Assembly (NCBI GenBank): GCA_964471475.1
Contig: CAYYFQ010000005.1
Coordinates: 1-64,000 of the forward strand
Source of the DNA: JAJNBD01 sp964471475
Lineage (GTDB): Bacteria; Pseudomonadota; Gammaproteobacteria; CAISUE01
Length of the DNA stretch: 64,000 bases
Direction: 5' to 3'
A program made the position numbers and the translations under genes. The notes beneath the pieces were generated by a model that did not search any database, had not been told where the DNA came from, and was given only the letters and a program-made list of their open reading frames with translations. This document shows, in pieces, positions 59,907 through 64,000 of the stretch (position 1 is its first letter; the number at the start of each line of letters is the position of its first letter).

Positions 59907-60847
59907 GAGTGAACGAGCTCCCCTAATAACGCAATGTGGTCAAGTGTAGCATTGAGACAAGGAATATAGGCATAATTTTTTCCCCCTGCTTGCAAAAAAA
60001 GATCGCGATTTTGCATGTTTATTTCTTCTAAAGTTTCTAAACAATCGACTGCAAACCCTGGGCAGATCACATCAACAGTTTCTATGCCAGATTTTGGAAG
60101 CGATTTTAACGTTTGATCACAAGCAGGTTCTAACCATTTTGTTTTGCCAAATCGTGATTGAAATACCATTTTATATTCATCATTAGCTAAACCTAACGCA
60201 TTGGCTACTGCCGTAGTAGTAGCTAAGCATTGATCGTAATAAGGTTCCCCTTTTTTCAGGCAGTGCAGCGGGATTCCATGATAAGAAAAAATTAATTGTT
60301 GGTGGCGTTCGTGTGTTTGCCAAAAGTTGTTAATAGATTGGGTAATTGCTTGAATGTAGGTAGGGTGTTGGAAATATTGATTCAGCACACATGTTTTTGG
60401 AATGATGCGCCAAGTTTGGAGTATTTCAAAAATTTTAGCTAAAGAAGAGCCAGTGCTGGAGTTGGCATACTGGGGATACAAAGGAATGACAATAAGTTGT
60501 TCCAATTGATTTTGATAAGCCGCTAACACCTCCTGGCAACTTGGGCTCCCATACCGCATAGCAAAAGCTACTGTCGCATCAGGTACAACTTTTTGCAATT
60601 GCAGTGCAAGTTGAGCAGTGAATACGTGTAAAGGTGAACCAGATTGTGTCCAGATTTTTTGATAAGCTTGTGCAGATTTTTTTGAGCGTAGCGGTAAAAT
60701 AATCCCATGTAATAATGGGAGCCAAACTAAGCGAGGTAATTCTACTACACGAGGATCACTTAAAAATTCACCTAAATATTTTTTTACCGCCGAAGAAGTA
60801 GGGGCATTTGGAGTACCTAAATTAACCAGCAGCACCAGTTTTTTCAT
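59894..60847 (-). CDS. hemH: Ferrochelatase
   Basis: HemH inserts iron into protoporphyrin IX. From ATG at 60847 (317 residues) the start is MKKLVLLVNLGTPNAPT, and the catalytic His lies in IFSYHGIPLHCL with the Glu in PGFAVDCLETLEE. A longer frame begins at 60910, but the ATG overlaps the upstream stop (ATGA), which supports 60847. It belongs to the djlA-yadH-hemH-coq7 operon. Confidence 0.94.
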   Translation of the reverse strand: MKKLVLLVNLGTPNAPTSSAVKKYLGEFLSDPRVVELPRLVWLPLLHGIILPLRSKKSAQAYQKIWTQSGSPLHVFTAQLALQLQKVVPDATVAFAMRYGSPSCQEVLAAYQNQLEQLIVIPLYPQYANSSTGSSLAKIFEILQTWRIIPKTCVLNQYFQHPTYIQAITQSINNFWQTHERHQQLIFSYHGIPLHCLKKGEPYYDQCLATTTAVANALGLANDEYKMVFQSRFGKTKWLEPACDQTLKSLPKSGIETVDVICPGFAVDCLETLEEINMQNRDLFLQAGGKNYAYIPCLNATLDHIALLGELVHSCVI

Positions 60848-61614
60848 GTGCGTAAGCCTGCCCCTCGAGTGAATAAATAACAACTGATTGTAAACAAACA
60901 CGCTACGCAAAGTAACATGACGATCATCGCATGACTGATTTGAATATCGCTTGTACCAATCATTCCGTAACGAAAAGCGTTGATGATATATAAAATTGGA
61001 TTATACAAGGCAACATGTTGCCAAAAAGGAGGTAGATTTTGAACAGAGAAAAATATACCGCCTAAATAGGTGATGGGAGTAATGATAAAAGTAGGAGCAA
61101 CAGCAATATCATCCCATTTGCGAGCAAAGATGGCATTAATAAAAGCTAATTGTGTAAATAAAGCAGCGGTTAAGATTGCACTGACTAAAGCGACTACCCA
61201 GTGATGAAAATTTAATGGAACAAATAGCCACGCTACGCCACAAACCAACAGGCCTGCAATTAATCCACGCAAAATGCCAATGAGTGTTAATCCTATGAGA
61301 GCCACAAAAGGTGCAATAGGAGCAATCAATAATTCTTCAATTTGCCTGGTAAATTTACTAAAAAAGATAGCGCCCACTGTTGAATTAAAAGAGCTCATAA
61401 TGATTGTCATCATAATTAAACCTGGTGCAATAAAAGTGATGTAAGGATGATTGTCGATAGTACCTATTCGGTGACCAATGATATTTCCAAAAATTGTGAA
61501 ATATAAAGCATTAGTCACGAGAGGAGGTAAAAGATTTTGCAGCATGGATCGTTTAAAACGAACTAGCCCATAGACAATAATGGTCCAACAGGCAATAAAG
61601 TTTTTTTGAATCAT
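60844..61614 (-). CDS. ABC-2 type transporter permease (YadH-like)
   Basis: The 256-residue protein has six membrane segments and the ABC-2 permease signature FARKWDDIAVAPTFIITPITYLGG (quoted part: KWDDIAVAPTFI). It resembles YadH/YhhJ. The partner ATPase (YadG) is not adjacent. ATG at 61614 overlaps the djlA stop (ATGA). Its substrate is unknown. Confidence 0.85.
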   Translation of the reverse strand: MIQKNFIACWTIIVYGLVRFKRSMLQNLLPPLVTNALYFTIFGNIIGHRIGTIDNHPYITFIAPGLIMMTIIMSSFNSTVGAIFFSKFTRQIEELLIAPIAPFVALIGLTLIGILRGLIAGLLVCGVAWLFVPLNFHHWVVALVSAILTAALFTQLAFINAIFARKWDDIAVAPTFIITPITYLGGIFFSVQNLPPFWQHVALYNPILYIINAFRYGMIGTSDIQISHAMIVMLLCVACLFTISCYLFTRGAGLRT

Positions 61615-62441
61615 GTCATTCCTCGCGCTTTGCAAACTCGTTCATAAGAAAGTTGTATTTGTTGGGTTTTTTCAGTCGCTAACTTAATCATTTCGGGAGG
61701 TAGCCCCTTGGCTACTAATTTATCAGGATGGTTTTGGCTGATTAATTTACGATAAGTTTTTTTTACTTCTTCGTTGCTTGCCGACGCTGTCAGGCCAAGT
61801 ACGCGATAAGCTTGATCTACACCCATCTCATTTTTAAAAGGATTGGAAGAGCGATAGGAATTTTGCCAATGGCTGCTTCCTTGTTGCTGTTTTGCAAAAT
61901 CATTAAAGGCATGAAAGAAGTTTTCAAAATTAAAATGTTGTTGGTTAAAAAAACCTAAAGCTTCACTGATTTGTCTGATGATTTTTTCTTTGATAGGTGA
62001 AAGATGCTCATTTACCGTGGCAGCACTGACTTGAAACTCTAAAAATAATTGCAATAATAATCGATTGCGATGACATTTTGTTTTTAGCGTGTTAATCGCT
62101 TCTGATAAGTTAAACTCAGGTTGTTTTCCAAAATTAAAGGCCTCAATAGCGGCTTTTTTTTGGGCGTCATTTAAATTAAGGCGGCGCATGATTTGACGCG
62201 CTTGCTCAATTTCGACCTCAGTGATGCGCCCATCCGATTTGGCGATATGGCCCATGACTTGAAAAGTTATGGTGAAAAATACTTGTTGGGCTTCCCGGTT
62301 TTGCATTTTAAACACATTAAAGTGGCGTAGATGTTGGCGAAGCCCACGATCAAAAAAGTGACCGATAACAATACCAATCACCAAGCCGACGGGGCCTGCC
62401 ATCAAAAAACCAAATAAACCACCAAGGATTTTACCTATCAT
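61611..62441 (-). CDS. djlA: DnaJ-like membrane co-chaperone DjlA
   Basis: The 276-residue protein has a Gly-rich N-terminal membrane segment (LGGLFGFLMAGPVGLVIGIVIG), a TerB-like central domain (MGHIAKSDGRITEVEIEQAR) and a C-terminal J-domain with HPDK (about residue 238-262). It stimulates DnaK at the inner membrane; in Legionella a DjlA homologue supports intracellular growth. It is divergent from tsaD, with 64 bp between the two starts. Confidence 0.93.
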   Translation of the reverse strand: MIGKILGGLFGFLMAGPVGLVIGIVIGHFFDRGLRQHLRHFNVFKMQNREAQQVFFTITFQVMGHIAKSDGRITEVEIEQARQIMRRLNLNDAQKKAAIEAFNFGKQPEFNLSEAINTLKTKCHRNRLLLQLFLEFQVSAATVNEHLSPIKEKIIRQISEALGFFNQQHFNFENFFHAFNDFAKQQQGSSHWQNSYRSSNPFKNEMGVDQAYRVLGLTASASNEEVKKTYRKLISQNHPDKLVAKGLPPEMIKLATEKTQQIQLSYERVCKARGMT

Positions 62442-62505
62442 GTTAGAATGTGAAATTATTTTTAAACAGCTATTTTACCCTATTTCACTTTCCGCGGGAC
62501 AAAAA

Positions 62506-63516
62506 ATGCGTATTTTGGGAATCGAGACTTCTTGTGATGAAACAGGGGTTGCTATTTATGATAGCACTCAAGGTTTAGTGGATCATTTATTTTATTCGCA
62601 AGCTGCGCTTCATGCGCAATTTGGTGGGGTGGTTCCTGAGGCCGCCTCCCGCGATCATATCCAAAAAATTGCTCATTTAGTCGAGCAATTGTTGGCGCGC
62701 ACGCAATTAAGCATCCATCAAATTGACGGTATAGCTTACACACGCGGGCCTGGGTTAGCTGGTGCTTTATTGGTAGGGGGGGCTTTTGCCAGAGCGCTGG
62801 CTTTTGCATTAGAGGTTCCCGCTTTGGGCGTCCATCATATGGAAGGGCATTTGTTATCGGCTTTTTTAGGGGGAGCATCTGTAGAGTTTCCTTTTATTGC
62901 ATTGCTCGTTTCTGGAGGGCACACAATGTTAGTAGATGTAAAAGCCCTGGGCGATTACCGTATTTTAGGAGAAAGTTTGGATGATGCGGCCGGTGAAGCT
63001 TTTGATAAAACTGCCAAATTATTAGGTTTGTCTTATCCGGGAGGACCTGCATTAGCTGCGTTAGCGCAAAAAGGGGAAGCAAGACGCTTTAAATTACCTA
63101 GGCCTATGCTTGATCGCCCTGGTTTTGATTTTAGCTTTAGTGGATTAAAAACGGCGGTAGCACAGTTGATACAGCGAGAAGATTTATCTATTGTGCAAAA
63201 TAAAGCAGATATAGCGGCAAGTTTTGAAGCGGCAATTGTAGATACTTTAGTCACTAAATCTGTGCAGGCACTTGATGAAATGCACCGAAGCCAGTTAGTA
63301 ATTGCAGGAGGCGTCAGTGCAAATCAACGATTACGTACCCAACTTGAGCAGGCAGTTGCCGCACGAGGAGCTCATGTGATTTATCCACCTTTAGAATTTT
63401 GTACTGATAATGGTGCCATGATTGCCTATGTTGGGGCTTTGCGTTTGGCGCGTGGAGAGCAAGATGATGGAAGTTTTGACGTAAGAGCACGTTGGAAACT
63501 ATCGTCACTGCGGTAG
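62506..63516 (+). CDS. tsaD: tRNA N6-adenosine threonylcarbamoyltransferase TsaD
   Basis: TsaD transfers the threonylcarbamoyl group to A37 of ANN-decoding tRNAs. The 336-residue protein begins MRILGIETSCDETGVA, with the HMEGH metal motif, VSGGHTMLV and GGVSANQRLR. ATG at 62506 is the family start; the frame opens earlier at 62440. All motif residues are present. Confidence 0.96.
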   Translation: MRILGIETSCDETGVAIYDSTQGLVDHLFYSQAALHAQFGGVVPEAASRDHIQKIAHLVEQLLARTQLSIHQIDGIAYTRGPGLAGALLVGGAFARALAFALEVPALGVHHMEGHLLSAFLGGASVEFPFIALLVSGGHTMLVDVKALGDYRILGESLDDAAGEAFDKTAKLLGLSYPGGPALAALAQKGEARRFKLPRPMLDRPGFDFSFSGLKTAVAQLIQREDLSIVQNKADIAASFEAAIVDTLVTKSVQALDEMHRSQLVIAGGVSANQRLRTQLEQAVAARGAHVIYPPLEFCTDNGAMIAYVGALRLARGEQDDGSFDVRARWKLSSLR

Positions 63517-63578
63517 CGAAATAAAACATTCAAATTTGAAGAAGGCACCCTCTTGGGATCCCAAGGCGAACTAAGGGA

Positions 63579-64000
63579 TTAGCGCTCTACTGGGAATTTT
63601 TCCAATAATTGAATGACCTGATTTTTAATATCAGCAATTTTTGTTGTGTTTAAATGGTCATCTAATACATCACATAACCAGTGAGCGACAAGCGCACATT
63701 CTCTCTCTTGTAAACCTCGAGTGGTAATGGCAGGAGTTCCAATGCGAAGCCCGCTAGTAATTTGTGGAGACTTAGGATCGTTAGGGATCGAGTTTTTATT
63801 AACCGTCATATTTGCTTCCCCCAAAGCTTTTTCTGCTTCGGCCCCAGATAAAGGTTTGCCAATCAGTTTGATAAGTAACAGATGGTTTTCAGTGCCTCCG
63901 CTGACTATTTCATAGCCGCGTTCCATAATGATTTTTGCCATCGTTTGTGCATTGTGTAAAATTTGTTGTTGATAGCTTTTAAAAGAGGCATTCAGTGCTT
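63579..64000 (-). CDS. glyA: Serine hydroxymethyltransferase, C-terminal part (cut by window end)
   Basis: The reading frame continues to the window edge. The visible ~140 residues include SGGTENHLLLI, ANMTVNKNSIPNDP and SGLRIGTPAITTRGL, the C-terminal domain of GlyA. The enzyme converts serine and tetrahydrofolate to glycine and methylene-tetrahydrofolate. It converges on tsaD with 62 bp between stops. Confidence 0.95.
   Translation of the reverse strand, partial: ALNASFKSYQQQILHNAQTMAKIIMERGYEIVSGGTENHLLLIKLIGKPLSGAEAEKALGEANMTVNKNSIPNDPKSPQITSGLRIGTPAITTRGLQERECALVAHWLCDVLDDHLNTTKIADIKNQVIQLLEKFPVER

Overview
The window is an AT-rich gammaproteobacterial chromosome segment. Two adjacent genes at 43.7-44.3 kb are recognisable as icmT and icmS of the Dot/Icm type IVB secretion system, which points to the order Legionellales (Legionella/Coxiella/Berkiella/Aquicella-like host-associated bacteria). 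The housekeeping genes (gyrA, mnmG, lpdA, tsaD, djlA, lolB, kdsB, coq7) fit this. I cannot name a species from the sequence alone.

Layout. 0-2.8 kb: kdsB operon and a DUF2165 membrane protein. 2.9-7.8 kb: a compact minus-strand cluster that I consider the most interesting part of the window. It holds a GH24-type lysozyme carrying an internal Cys/Ser/Thr repeat (CxxCxxC...), then a PqqD-like/kinase/LanC fusion that looks like a lanthionine synthetase without a lyase domain, then two unrecognised small proteins and a possible 35-residue peptide. 8.2-8.7 kb: tRNA-Lys and tRNA-Phe, each preceded by a copy of a structured, tRNA-like repeat. 8.65-14.07 kb: a genomic island integrated in the 3' end of tRNA-Phe, with a 58-bp direct repeat at both ends. 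It contains an IS5-type element, the C-terminal remnant of a TOTE-type helicase, an AlbA_2/Schlafen-like ATP-binding regulator and a tyrosine integrase. 14.1-17 kb: gene debris (truncated AAA ATPase, ISL3 transposase tail, XRE tail) around an SDR and a GST gene. 17-22.4 kb: a translationally coupled pantothenate/CoA operon (panG-panB-panC-panD-orf-coaBC) facing coaX. 22.5-30.4 kb: NUDIX, MFS, isochorismatase-like, dapE, HMG-CoA lyase, trmJ, a YiiX-like papain-fold protein, fnr. 30.3-43.6 kb: gyrA, pyrD, two unknown proteins, comEC, aroE, tRNA-Leu, a zinc-type binding protein, pncC, rimI, nadK. 43.7-50.1 kb: icmT-icmS-pgeF, queG, pilin-like proteins, MlaE/MlaF. 50.2-64 kb: mnmG, unknown proteins, rhodanese-tdk-lpdA-sufU, response regulator, mlaC-mlaB-lolB, coq7-hemH-yadH-djlA, tsaD and the C-terminal part of glyA.

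The intergenic regions are rich in palindromic repeats. They include three copies of a ~126-bp hairpin (29.4, 40.5, 53.7 kb), a 138-bp miniature transposon with 18-bp terminal inverted repeats and a 9-bp target duplication (44.9 kb), a second 145-bp inverted-repeat element (45.2 kb), nested palindromes (53.7 kb) and REP-like hairpins showing compensatory base changes (1-27 and 59.1 kb). Together with five or more gene remnants, this suggests a genome under reductive decay with active small mobile elements.
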